A stretch of 18,413 nucleotides of DNA, from contig JACOXV010000056.1 in the NCBI GenBank assembly GCA_016182225.1, forward strand, positions 1 through 18,413. Reading direction: 5' to 3'. The stretch comes from Candidatus Levyibacteriota bacterium (GTDB lineage Bacteria; Patescibacteriota; Microgenomatia; Levybacterales; UBA12049). The notes beneath the pieces are model-generated. The model was given only the letters and a program-made list of their open reading frames with translations, searched no databases and was not told where the DNA came from. This document shows, in pieces, positions 11,603 through 18,368 of the stretch (position 1 is the stretch's first letter; every line of letters begins with the position of its first letter). A program made the translations under genes and the position numbers.

Positions 11603-12853
11603 ATGACAGATTACAAAAAAAGATTAGGAACAGCAATCGCAACCGTAGCTATTTTAGCTAATGCATACATGCCATTAGCTGCTTATGCAGGTACAACCAT
11701 AAACATAAATGGAAACGGATCGGGATCCAATAACGATGCAGACGTTAATCTTGAGCGGAATACATCAGTTAATCAAGATAACAAAGCATACGTCAATAAT
11801 AACGTAGACGTTAATGCCGACACAGGCGACAACGATGCCAATAACAACACCGGAGACGGTGATGTTTCTATCGACACTGGAAATGCGGAAAGTAACGTAA
11901 GTGTTAACAATACACTTAACGCAAATTCAGCCGATGTTAATTGTTGCAATAACGGAAATACAGACGTAAAGATCTCGGGAAACGGCGCAAACTCAGATAA
12001 CACTGTTAATCTTGATCTGAACATGGACATAAATGTTGATCAGGATAATAAAGCGCACGTTAATAACTGGGTTGACGTTAATGTTGATACAGGAGATAAC
12101 GACACCAACGGTAATACCGGAGACGGCGGAGTATCCATAACAACTGGCAAAGCCAAATCAGGTGTGTCTCTATCAACTGCAGCCAATTTCAATCACGCAG
12201 TGGTTGGAGGAAGCAACGGAGGAGGATCAACATTGAGTCTTTGGATACTTGACAACGGATCCAACACCGACAACGACATCGATGCAGACCTGGATAGCGA
12301 TCTTGATATCGACCAGAATAATGACGCAGACGTCAATAATGACGTGGACGTTAATGCCGACACAGGCGACAACGATGCCAATAACAACACCGGAGACGGT
12401 GATGTAACAATTGACACCGGAGATGCAGAGTCAAATGTTAACGTAGACAATATGGTTAACTTCAATCATGCAGCCGCAGACTGCGGATGCCTTTTTGGTG
12501 ATTTAACCGTAAAAGTTAACGAAAACGGATCAAACTCTGATAACACCGTAAACGTTGATTTGAATTCTGATTTAAATGTTGATCAGGATAACGATGCTAA
12601 CGTTAACAATGATGTTAATGTCGATGATGCTGAAACCGGAGATAACGACGCCAATGGTAATACATCCGGCGGAGATGGTGATCCATCTATAGATACCGGT
12701 GATGCAGAGTCAAATGTTGATGTTTCCACATCAGGAAATGTTAACAGCTACGGCGCAGGCATAGATTTCGATCTTCCAGACTTTGACTTTGATTTCGATT
12801 TCGACTTTGATTTCGATTTCTCTGACTTCTTAGACTGGTGGGCAAGTCTATAG
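11603..12853 (+). CDS. Secreted Asn/Asp-rich repeat protein 1
   Basis: The 416-residue protein starts at ATG 11603, preceded by a strong Shine-Dalgarno (GAGGGGGGG). A signal peptide (about 1-29, ending PLAAYA) is followed by four units of about 90 residues, each beginning NGSxSxN (Asn-Gly at 38, 127, 218 and 308). Each unit contains an alternating Val/Leu-Asn/Asp stretch and a conserved TGDNDANNNTGDGDVSIDTG-like segment. Units 1 and 3 carry Cys pairs (CC at 114-115, CGC at 294-296). The C-terminus is a poly(Asp-Phe) tract (about 388-409) ending DWWASL, with no sorting motif or membrane anchor. The alternating pattern suggests a beta-solenoid or amyloid-like fold; the role is probably surface matrix or adhesion. 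The family is unnamed to me. Confidence 0.85.
   Translation: MTDYKKRLGTAIATVAILANAYMPLAAYAGTTININGNGSGSNNDADVNLERNTSVNQDNKAYVNNNVDVNADTGDNDANNNTGDGDVSIDTGNAESNVSVNNTLNANSADVNCCNNGNTDVKISGNGANSDNTVNLDLNMDINVDQDNKAHVNNWVDVNVDTGDNDTNGNTGDGGVSITTGKAKSGVSLSTAANFNHAVVGGSNGGGSTLSLWILDNGSNTDNDIDADLDSDLDIDQNNDADVNNDVDVNADTGDNDANNNTGDGDVTIDTGDAESNVNVDNMVNFNHAAADCGCLFGDLTVKVNENGSNSDNTVNVDLNSDLNVDQDNDANVNNDVNVDDAETGDNDANGNTSGGDGDPSIDTGDAESNVDVSTSGNVNSYGAGIDFDLPDFDFDFDFDFDFDFSDFLDWWASL
11807..11865 (+). repeat. 59-bp perfect direct repeat (other copy 12347-12405)
   Basis: The 59 bases 11807-11865 and 12347-12405 are identical, starting GACGTTAATGCCGACACAGG and ending GGTGATGT. They encode the same part of repeat units 1 and 3 and are exactly 540 bp (180 codons, two units) apart. 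Other unit pairs differ at many synonymous sites, so this identity suggests recent duplication or gene conversion. Confidence 0.85.
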
Positions 12854-12866
12854 CGCTAAATCTTTA

Positions 12867-12911
12867 GGCGATGGGTGTTCTTGGACGCACTTCACCAAGA
12901 CACCCTACGCC
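12867..12911 (+). other. Intercistronic RNA hairpin
   Basis: GGCG and GGGTGTTCTTGG pair with CCAAGACACCC and CGCC with one bulge, around a loop of about 10 nt, starting 13 nt after the stop of repeat protein 1. No T tract follows (CAAGAGAATATT), so it is more likely an mRNA-stabilising or processing hairpin than a terminator. Confidence 0.55.
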
Positions 12912-12945
12912 AAGAGAATATTAAATAGCAAATAGTAAATATTAA

Positions 12946-12994
12946 AAATAAACTTAGAAAATGAATAAACTTAGAAAATGAATAAACTTAGAAA
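12946..12994 (+). repeat. 17-bp tandem duplication across a start codon
   Basis: ATGAATAAACTTAGAAA occurs at 12961-12977 and again at 12978-12994, with a partial copy (AATAAACTTAGAAA) ending at 12960. The first ATG opens a six-codon minigene, MNKLRK, whose TGA overlaps the second ATG (ATGA at 12978-12981). The second ATG starts repeat protein 2. Confidence 0.9.
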
Positions 12995-14006
12995 ATTATT
13001 AGCAATTCTATTAGCACTTCAGCTGATACTGGGAGGTGTCGCACCTGTGTTAGCAGAGGAAACATCTCCTCTTCCTGAAGGAGAGGAAGAGACGCAGGAT
13101 ATAGAAGCCCCTCATGAACCAGACAGGCAAACTCATGGTTCAGGAAGAAACGATCCGGAAGATCCCGGAACTCCACTTGGTTCAGGAAGAAATGAAGGGG
13201 AAATTCCAGCTTCTAGTGAAACGCCTGTAGATGAAACAATGTCAAATACAAATGCTGCTCCGGCTGACAGTTCTGTTTCATCCAACGGAGGATTAGGAGA
13301 TACATATATAAATACAGGGAACGGCTCAAGCACCGGAAATCTGCTCACAAATGCCAATACTAATTTATCAACCGGTGCCGATTGCTGCGGAGGCGGAGGA
13401 GTTTCGGTAGTAAACGATGGCAATGGGAGTAATTCAAGCAATAACGGTTCTGCAACCGTAGCAAATAACAATACAACAGACCAGAATAACAGCGCAAATA
13501 TAAATAATGGATTAACCGGAGCTTCTGTAACAGGTCAAAACTCCGCATCCGATAACGTTGGCGATTCATACATTGACACCGGCAATGCCAATACAACAGG
13601 AACAATTATTACTGCAGCTAACACCAATGTGGATGGCGTTGCAGTTTCTGAATTTAATATAGTAGAATTTAATATAGTAGACGATCACACCGGAGACTTT
13701 ATTCTGGATTTCGGAGCCAACTGTATTTCAGGATGCGACGGATTCACTAATCTTGCACAAAACTCAAATAACGGCGCATGGTCCAACAACGATGCGAATT
13801 TGGACACAACAACAAATAATACTACCAACCAAACAAACAATGGGACAGTGAATAACGACCTAACGTTGACTGCCAATTCAGGAAACAACAATACTAACGG
13901 GAATACAGGAGGAGACAGTTATATTACAACGGGCACAGCTGATGTTGCCGGAAATGTTTTAACTTTTCTTAATAATAATTTAGCAGGCAATGTAATTTTT
14001 ACATAA
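12978..14006 (+). CDS. Repeat protein 2, N-terminal part of a disrupted gene
   Basis: This 342-residue frame has a signal peptide (MNKLRKLLAILLALQLILGG, cleavage near VLA-EE) and a Pro/Glu-rich spacer with a repeated GSGRN motif. Asn-rich repeat units follow, of the same family as repeat protein 1: TDQNNSANINNGLTGASV, GDSYIDTGNA, and Cys pairs DCC at 134-136 and CISGC near 248. It stops abruptly after NNLAGNVIFT, in the middle of a unit. The continuation lies in another frame from 14006 (ILPQSALNAFACATCGGNTT) into the frame ending at 15130. Comparison with later units suggests that roughly a dozen codons plus an uneven number of bases were lost. It is either a pseudogene, a phase-variable gene or an assembly error. 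Confidence 0.75.
   Translation: MNKLRKLLAILLALQLILGGVAPVLAEETSPLPEGEEETQDIEAPHEPDRQTHGSGRNDPEDPGTPLGSGRNEGEIPASSETPVDETMSNTNAAPADSSVSSNGGLGDTYINTGNGSSTGNLLTNANTNLSTGADCCGGGGVSVVNDGNGSNSSNNGSATVANNNTTDQNNSANINNGLTGASVTGQNSASDNVGDSYIDTGNANTTGTIITAANTNVDGVAVSEFNIVEFNIVDDHTGDFILDFGANCISGCDGFTNLAQNSNNGAWSNNDANLDTTTNNTTNQTNNGTVNNDLTLTANSGNNNTNGNTGGDSYITTGTADVAGNVLTFLNNNLAGNVIFT
13650..13679 (+). repeat. 15-bp tandem duplication within repeat protein 2
   Basis: GAATTTAATATAGTA occurs twice in a row, giving EFNIVEFNIV in the protein. It keeps the frame and is a recent slippage-type duplication in the same gene that carries the 17-bp duplication and the frameshift. Confidence 0.88.
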
Positions 14007-14065
14007 TTCTGCCGCAGTCAGCTCTTAATGCATTTGCTTGCGCAACCTGCGGAGGAAATACTACT

Positions 14066-15130
14066 GTGGCAAATAGCGGAAACGGATCAAACTCTGATAA
14101 CAATGCTTCCTCAAATCAAATAGTAAACAATACCTATAATCAGATGAACACTGCTGATATAAATAATAATTTAGTTCTTGATGCAACAACAGGAGGAAAT
14201 TCAGCTTCGGGAAATACAGACGGAGATGCCTATATCAAAACAGGTGATGTAAATGTATTAGCTCAAGTACTAAACATCGCAAATACCAATCTGATAGGAG
14301 GAGACATGTGGCTTGTAATAATCAATCGTGCCGGGCAGTGGATCGGACAAATCGTTGGTGCTCCTGCGGGATCACTCTTTGCGGGATCTGAAGGAACAGA
14401 ATTTAGTGTAGACGAGAACGGAGAAATAACAGTAGCTAATACCGGTAACGGAGCGAATTCCAACAACGATGCATCAGCAGATTCAACAACCAACAATACA
14501 ATTAATCAAACAAATAATGCCACAGTAAATAACAATCTGAATTTATCCGCAAATACAGGTAAAAATTCAGCAAGTAACAATACAGGAGGAGATAGCTACA
14601 TAACCACAGGCGATGCAGAGGTTATTGCGAATTTAGTAAACTTTGTAAACAACAATATAGTTGGCGGAAAACTTTTAGTAACTTTTGTTAATGTTTTTGG
14701 AAACTGGACGGGAGACTTTCTAACACCGGGAACCCAAAAAGAATCAGTACAGGTTAATGCAGGAATTGGAGGAACAGAAGAGAATAGCGACAGCAATGAT
14801 AATCTATCGGGGGAAAACAATAACTCTTCAAACAACGGAGGAGGATCACAACAGTCTGAAATTATCACAGCAGCAGGAACGTTTAGTGAGTCTAGCGATA
14901 ATGGAAATAACAATCAAAACTTAAATAATTTATCTTTTCCCGCAGGAGTTACGGTTGCAGGATTTAATAACATCTCAAATGCCTTTAATGATCTAACTAA
15001 AGGCGTTGATACAAAAAATAGAGTAAAAATTAATCTTGCATGGCTTGTTATGGCATCACCTCTTTTGGCGGGTGCATTTTTAACCAGAAAATATTTAAAA
15101 AGAAGAAATAGCAGGCTGCCTTCTACCTAA
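14066..15130 (+). CDS. Repeat protein 2, C-terminal part of a disrupted gene
   Basis: The frame is open from 14006; the first in-frame ATG-less start is a GTG at 14066, which is probably not a real initiation site, since upstream in-frame codons (SALNAFACATCGGN) clearly belong to the same protein. It contains two further Asn-rich units (NNTINQTNNATVNNNLNLSA and GGDSYITTGDAEV) and a Ser/Asn/Gly-rich spacer. The C-terminal membrane segment WLVMASPLLAGAFL with basic tail RKYLKRRNSR would anchor the protein. No LPxTG motif precedes this segment. Joined with the frame at 12978-14006 it gives one protein of about 715 residues with signal peptide and anchor. Confidence 0.72.
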   Translation: MANSGNGSNSDNNASSNQIVNNTYNQMNTADINNNLVLDATTGGNSASGNTDGDAYIKTGDVNVLAQVLNIANTNLIGGDMWLVIINRAGQWIGQIVGAPAGSLFAGSEGTEFSVDENGEITVANTGNGANSNNDASADSTTNNTINQTNNATVNNNLNLSANTGKNSASNNTGGDSYITTGDAEVIANLVNFVNNNIVGGKLLVTFVNVFGNWTGDFLTPGTQKESVQVNAGIGGTEENSDSNDNLSGENNNSSNNGGGSQQSEIITAAGTFSESSDNGNNNQNLNNLSFPAGVTVAGFNNISNAFNDLTKGVDTKNRVKINLAWLVMASPLLAGAFLTRKYLKRRNSRLPST

Positions 15131-15167
15131 GTATAAAGAATTTATCTGCCTTTTCTGCCCACATAAT

Positions 15168-16286
15168 ATGAAAAAAATATTATTTGGAATATTAGCAGTG
15201 GCATTAACTTTAAATCCGTACTATGTAATGGCGGAAGAAGTTATTGTGTCGGGAAACGGAAGCGATTCCAATAGCAGCGTTAACGTAAATCTAAGCCAAG
15301 ACACTACAGTAACACAAGGTAATACAGCAAACGTTAACAATAATGTCGATATTAATGCAGACACGGGTAATAATACTGCAAACAATAACACAAGTGGAGA
15401 CACTTCAATAACCACTGGAGATATTAATATAGATTCTAACATTGAAAACAGCGGGGTCAATCAGTCATCAGTTGATGTTGGATGTTGCCCTGGTAACGTA
15501 GGTCTTGAAATTTCAGGAAATGGAACAAATTCTGATAACACGATTGCTTACTCCCAAAATAACAGTACCAACATAAACGTAAATAATAACGCCAATATCA
15601 CAAATAATGTCAATGGAAAAGCCAACACAGGATATAATGAAGCCAGTAATAACACCGGTGGGGATGTAAGCATAACAACAGGAAGCATTACTGTTTCGGA
15701 TACAATAAAAAACAATAGTATTAATGTTTATGATATTGATGCTACGTCCGGAAATGGACAGGATGTTTCAATTTCGATCAAAGATAATGGATCAGCTTCT
15801 ACAAACTCGATAGTATTTTCTGATAATTCAGATGTAAAAATTGATGTAAATAACAGCGCAAATATAGTTAATAATTCCAAATGGGATCTAAATACCGGTA
15901 AAAATAAAGCAAATGGCAATGTGGGTGGGGATGTAAGAATTGCAACAGGAGACATAATTTTCTCATCAACAATTGAGAATGGTCCAATCAACGTAGGCAT
16001 TATAGATATTGACTGCTGTGAAGAAGGAGAAGGACCTCCGCCTGACGGAAATCCTCCACCTCCACCTCCACCTCCTCCGTCAAATGGTGGTAATGGTAAT
16101 GGCGGTGGCGGAAACGGAGGAGTAGGTGGCGCTGCAGCAGGACCCTCTGCAGGAGGACCAATACTTCCTATTACTGGCGCACCCTCTCTAATGTTCTTGG
16201 CTCTGATAAATGTAGTAATGTTCTTTATGGGTTGGTACCTGCGGCTACGGTCCGGAAGATCTCCGAATCTATTCTTCCTTAAGTAA
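15168..16286 (+). CDS. LPXTG-anchored Asn-rich repeat protein 3
   Basis: The 372-residue protein has a signal peptide (MKKILFGILAVALTLNPYYV, cleavage near MAEE). Three units of about 89 residues follow, headed by SGNGSDSN (29), SGNGTNSD (117) and DNGSAST (207). Cys pairs are GCC (106-107) and DCC (283-284). A Pro-rich and Gly-rich linker leads to the sorting signal LPITG at about 333-337, a membrane segment and the basic tail RLRSGR. It is therefore a sortase substrate displayed on the surface, and the sortase gene follows 21 nt downstream. The Q-x-N-x-A-x-V pattern (TQGNTANVNNN) recalls curli-type amyloid repeats, but this is analogy only. Confidence 0.88.
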   Translation: MKKILFGILAVALTLNPYYVMAEEVIVSGNGSDSNSSVNVNLSQDTTVTQGNTANVNNNVDINADTGNNTANNNTSGDTSITTGDINIDSNIENSGVNQSSVDVGCCPGNVGLEISGNGTNSDNTIAYSQNNSTNINVNNNANITNNVNGKANTGYNEASNNTGGDVSITTGSITVSDTIKNNSINVYDIDATSGNGQDVSISIKDNGSASTNSIVFSDNSDVKIDVNNSANIVNNSKWDLNTGKNKANGNVGGDVRIATGDIIFSSTIENGPINVGIIDIDCCEEGEGPPPDGNPPPPPPPPPSNGGNGNGGGGNGGVGGAAAGPSAGGPILPITGAPSLMFLALINVVMFFMGWYLRLRSGRSPNLFFLK

Positions 16287-16289
16287 TCC

Positions 16290-16298
16290 TGGTATAAT
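16290..16298 (+). promoter_or_regulatory. Extended -10 promoter of the sortase gene
   Basis: TGGTATAAT matches TGnTATAAT. It ends 8 nt before the GTG at 16307, giving a leaderless message. A TTG at 16298 overlaps the box and therefore cannot be the start if this promoter is used. Confidence 0.68.
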
Positions 16299-16306
16299 TG
16301 AGCCTC

Positions 16307-16885
16307 GTGAGAAAGAAAATAGTCAAAAAGTCCACTGAAAAACCTATTTCCCATAACCTGGGGAATCTTTTGTTAGTTTTATCTATATTAATGTTTTTCA
16401 CTATTTTCTATCCTGTGATATCGACTTATTTATTTCCGCCTGAGATTAAAAATGTCGCAGAGCTGAAAGGGGACTTTATAACTATTCCTAAGATAAAAGC
16501 CCAGGCTCCACTTATCTTCAATGTAGATCCATGGACCGAGAGTGTTTATAAAAAAATTCTGAAGAAAGGCGTAGCTCATGCCAAAGGTACGGCACTTCCC
16601 GGGGAAGAGGGGAGAAGCTTTATATTTGCCCATTCTTCCGGTAACCCACTTGAACAAATAAATTACAACACTGTCTTTCTAAAGCTGGGAGACCTCGAAA
16701 TTGGTGATGAAATTTTAATAAATAGAAATGGACAGATATACCGGTATACCGTTACTCAAAAAAAAATAGTTTACCCAAACGAAATAAGTTACCTCAAAGT
16801 TGATGGGGAAGGCTTAATAGTCCAAACCTGCTGGCCCATAGGAACATCATTTAAAAGACTTCTCGTATTCGCCGCCCCAGAGTAG
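16307..16885 (+). CDS. Sortase (LPXTG transpeptidase)
   Basis: The 192-residue protein has one N-terminal membrane anchor (about 21-43, NLLLVLSILMFFTIFYPVI), then the sortase beta-barrel. Catalytic residues are recognisable: His109 in FIFAHSS, Cys175 in LIVQTCWPIGTS and Arg184 in FKRLLVF. It cleaves LPxTG-type signals and links the protein to a cell-surface acceptor. The obvious substrate is repeat protein 3, encoded immediately upstream with LPITG. I cannot assign the sortase class firmly; the TCWP motif is closest to class D/E-like bacterial sortases. The GTG at 16307 is preferred because a -10 box ends at 16298. Its stop codon abuts a transposase-associated palindrome. Confidence 0.92.
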   Translation: MRKKIVKKSTEKPISHNLGNLLLVLSILMFFTIFYPVISTYLFPPEIKNVAELKGDFITIPKIKAQAPLIFNVDPWTESVYKKILKKGVAHAKGTALPGEEGRSFIFAHSSGNPLEQINYNTVFLKLGDLEIGDEILINRNGQIYRYTVTQKKIVYPNEISYLKVDGEGLIVQTCWPIGTSFKRLLVFAAPE

Positions 16886-16930
16886 CCAAGGACGGACCTT
16901 GGTTACGCACGTGTTAAGGTCCGTCCTTAA
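16886..16930. repeat. REPIN-like palindrome pair, left of transposase
   Basis: CCAAGGACGGACCTTGG (16886-16902), an 11-nt loop and TTAAGGTCCGTCCTTAA (16914-16930). It begins one base after the sortase stop codon. Its right arm contains the TAA stop of the minus-strand transposase, so it may also serve as a bidirectional terminator-like hairpin. Confidence 0.88.
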
Positions 16931-17586
16931 TCGATAGTTAAACCCTCTAATATTTCGCTTGAATCAACTAATGAATCTTCAACAAAACTCTTATAGGATG
17001 AAACTTTATATTCCTTATCTTTAAGACTGAAATAATCTAAAATTTCTTTCGGTTTTATCCAGCTAGGATGTTTGCTGCTAGTATAGTATATATAGCTTGA
17101 AAATTCTTTAAAGTTTATATCTGAGTTAATTTCAAAAGGATTAAGATGAATATATCTTGTTAAATGCAGAAGATACTCATCCCTGTCTATATTCACTGCT
17201 TTATATCTTCCCTGGAAAAGTGTTCCAACTCTTTGATATTTTTTATTAAAGTACATAACATAGCTTGTCATTAACCTTCTCATAAATTTTATGATCCCGT
17301 CTTTTGAGTTTTGCTTGATTAAAAAATGAAAATGGTTTGGCATGAGTGCAAAACATAATAATTCAACTTCTTCAGATAGATTTGATTTAATAAATCTTCT
17401 TATCCTGATTTTGTCCGGATATTTTTGTAAAATTTCATCAACGGGGGACAAGTAAAGCATTATGCAGTGGAGAAAAATTCGACAATCGCTTTCATCCTTA
17501 AATATTTCCCTTTTCTCAACGCCTCTATTGTATATGTGATAATAACCACCTTCAACGTAAGTTTTGATAATGTTCTTAGAAGGCAT
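16927..17586 (-). CDS. REP-associated tyrosine transposase (Y1/HUH superfamily)
   Basis: The 219-residue protein has the canonical RAYT layout: YHIYNRGVEKREIF at 16-29, the HUH metal-binding motif LMPNHFHFLIK at 81-91 (His85 and His87), the conserved GTLFQGRYKA at 121-130, and EYLLHLTRYIHLNP at 137-150, which should hold the catalytic tyrosine. It cuts single-stranded DNA at hairpins through a 5'-phosphotyrosine link. The ATG at 17586 is chosen; a longer frame upstream only translates the flanking palindrome. The gene sits between two copies of its presumed substrate palindrome. It looks intact. Confidence 0.93.
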   Translation of the reverse strand: MPSKNIIKTYVEGGYYHIYNRGVEKREIFKDESDCRIFLHCIMLYLSPVDEILQKYPDKIRIRRFIKSNLSEEVELLCFALMPNHFHFLIKQNSKDGIIKFMRRLMTSYVMYFNKKYQRVGTLFQGRYKAVNIDRDEYLLHLTRYIHLNPFEINSDINFKEFSSYIYYTSSKHPSWIKPKEILDYFSLKDKEYKVSSYKSFVEDSLVDSSEILEGLTID

Positions 17587-17618
17587 ATCTAAATTCTTAA
17601 AAATTTTAATCTGATTGT

Positions 17619-17661
17619 CAAGGTCCGTCCTTGGCGCGTGCCTGATCAAGGACGGACCTTG
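17619..17661. repeat. REPIN-like palindrome pair, right of transposase
   Basis: CAAGGTCCGTCCTTG (17619-17633), a 13-nt loop and CAAGGACGGACCTTG (17647-17661). It lies 32 nt upstream of the transposase ATG, so it would be in the 5' leader of that gene's mRNA. Confidence 0.88.
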
Positions 17662-17674
17662 GTCATATCCATGT

Positions 17675-17702
17675 AAAAGCCCCACGTTTCCGCAGGGCTT
17701 TT
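17675..17702. terminator. Probable bidirectional intrinsic terminator
   Basis: AAAAGCCC (17675-17682) and GGGCTTTT (17695-17702) form an 8-bp stem. The minus-strand loop reads TGCG-GAAA-CGTG, so a GAAA tetraloop with wobble pairs can extend it. Downstream of the minus-strand repeat-protein gene (ending 17723), it is the likely terminator of that gene. Confidence 0.68.
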
Positions 17703-17722
17703 ATCATAACACCAAACAAAAC

Positions 17723-18248
17723 TTATGGCGTAATGTTTAAGGTGTTTGACGGAGTAGTGACATTTACGTCCACATTTGATGTGGCATTTCCCGTAAGAAC
17801 ATCCACTGTACCGTTAGTATTATTATTGGCTTTATTTTTGCCAGTCTTAGCTCTGGATTTAAGTTTTTTTACTTTCACACTGCCGCCATTTGTTTGAGTG
17901 CCTTTTTTCAATTTTGTATTAGTGACATTAGCAGTGTTGGTGGTATTTGCAGCATTACCAATTACATTAACTGTATCGTTTGTTGTATTACAAGCACACG
18001 ATACATTGGCAGTATTTCCCCCACCAGTAATATTTACGTCTACATTTGATGTGGCATTTCCCGTATCAATTGTCACGTTTCCACCGGTATTATTACTGGC
18101 TTCGTTGTTACCCGTTTTTGCTTTACGAACCACTACCGTTTCCTGATATATCAATCGTAGTATCAGCATAAGACAACGGCGCGAAAGATGTTGCCAAAAG
18201 CGAAAACGTTACTAGCGCTGTGCTTATTTTTGTTCTGTATCTTACCAT
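17723..18248 (-). pseudogene. Repeat protein 4, interrupted by frameshift and deletion
   Basis: From the ATG at 18248 the frame encodes a signal peptide (MVRYRTKISTALVTFSLLAT, ending LSYA) and the family's opening motif DTTIDISGNGSGS. It then hits TAA at 18125-18123. The rest of the protein continues in another frame (KAKTGNNEASNNTGGNVTID) to the stop at 17723. Compared with repeat protein 3, about 29 residues that should follow SGNGSGS are missing, with a length not divisible by three. The remainder holds two unit halves, a CAC cysteine pair and a Lys-rich insert, and ends TLNITP without anchor. The leader has an excellent Shine-Dalgarno (GGGGGG) and the conserved hairpin element. It is inactive unless rescued by frameshifting. 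Confidence 0.8.
17762..17795 (-). repeat. 34-bp near-identical direct repeat (other copy 18032-18065)
   Basis: The two 34-base segments differ at one position (ATTTACGTCC versus ATTTACGTCT near the start) and both encode TGNATSNVDVN. They are exactly 270 bp, or 90 codons, apart, the same period as the units of repeat protein 1. Confidence 0.82.
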
Positions 18249-18259
18249 ATTTTTATTCA

Positions 18260-18368
18260 CCCCCCTTCGCCCTCTGAAATTTTAATGAAAGAGGGTTCAA
18301 ACCTGATTGTTTAATATAAATATTAATTTTTTTAGTCATATGGGCTTCGGAGGGGCAAGCCCCCCTCT
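18260..18368 (-). promoter_or_regulatory. Structured mRNA leader with loop complementary to Shine-Dalgarno (copy B)
   Basis: On the minus strand the arms GGGCTT (18362-18357) and AAGCCC (18347-18342) enclose the loop GCCCCTCCG (18356-18348). Loop bases CCCCTC can pair with the Shine-Dalgarno GGGGGG (18265-18260). AGAGGG (18368-18363) before the hairpin is complementary to CCCTCT (18295-18290), which can instead pair locally with AGAGGG (18275-18270) next to the Shine-Dalgarno. Hairpin to Shine-Dalgarno distance is 76 nt. The promoter is not clear and may lie beyond the window edge. Confidence 0.6.

Larger units (their letters stand above)
16886..17661 (-). mobile_element. REP-associated transposase with flanking REPIN palindromes
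   Basis: The unit consists of the transposase gene bracketed by two copies of the same palindrome pair (16886-16930 and 17619-17661). It lies between the sortase gene and a fourth repeat-protein gene. Known RAYT systems (IS200-related Y1 enzymes with REP hairpins) are usually domesticated and single-copy, moving the palindromes rather than themselves. The copy at 6027-6068 fits that behaviour. No target-site duplication was identified. Confidence 0.8.

Noticed and set aside
11603..12853. CRISPR-like or tandem-repeat array
   Set aside because: The repeats are in frame, 90 codons long and protein-coding, with no short identical repeats separated by spacers.
12867..12911. Fluoride-riboswitch-like string (GGCGATGGGTGTTC)
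   Set aside because: The required following CGCC and pseudoknot partner are absent; the segment instead forms a simple long hairpin.
15728..16354. Minus-strand open frame of 208 codons opposite repeat protein 3
   Set aside because: It mirrors the repeat and proline-rich coding sequence; its composition is the expected antisense of Asn/Asp and Gly/Pro codons.
17587..17685. 33-residue N-terminal extension of the transposase
   Set aside because: The extra codons are a translation of the flanking palindrome; family members begin close to the YHIYNRG motif.
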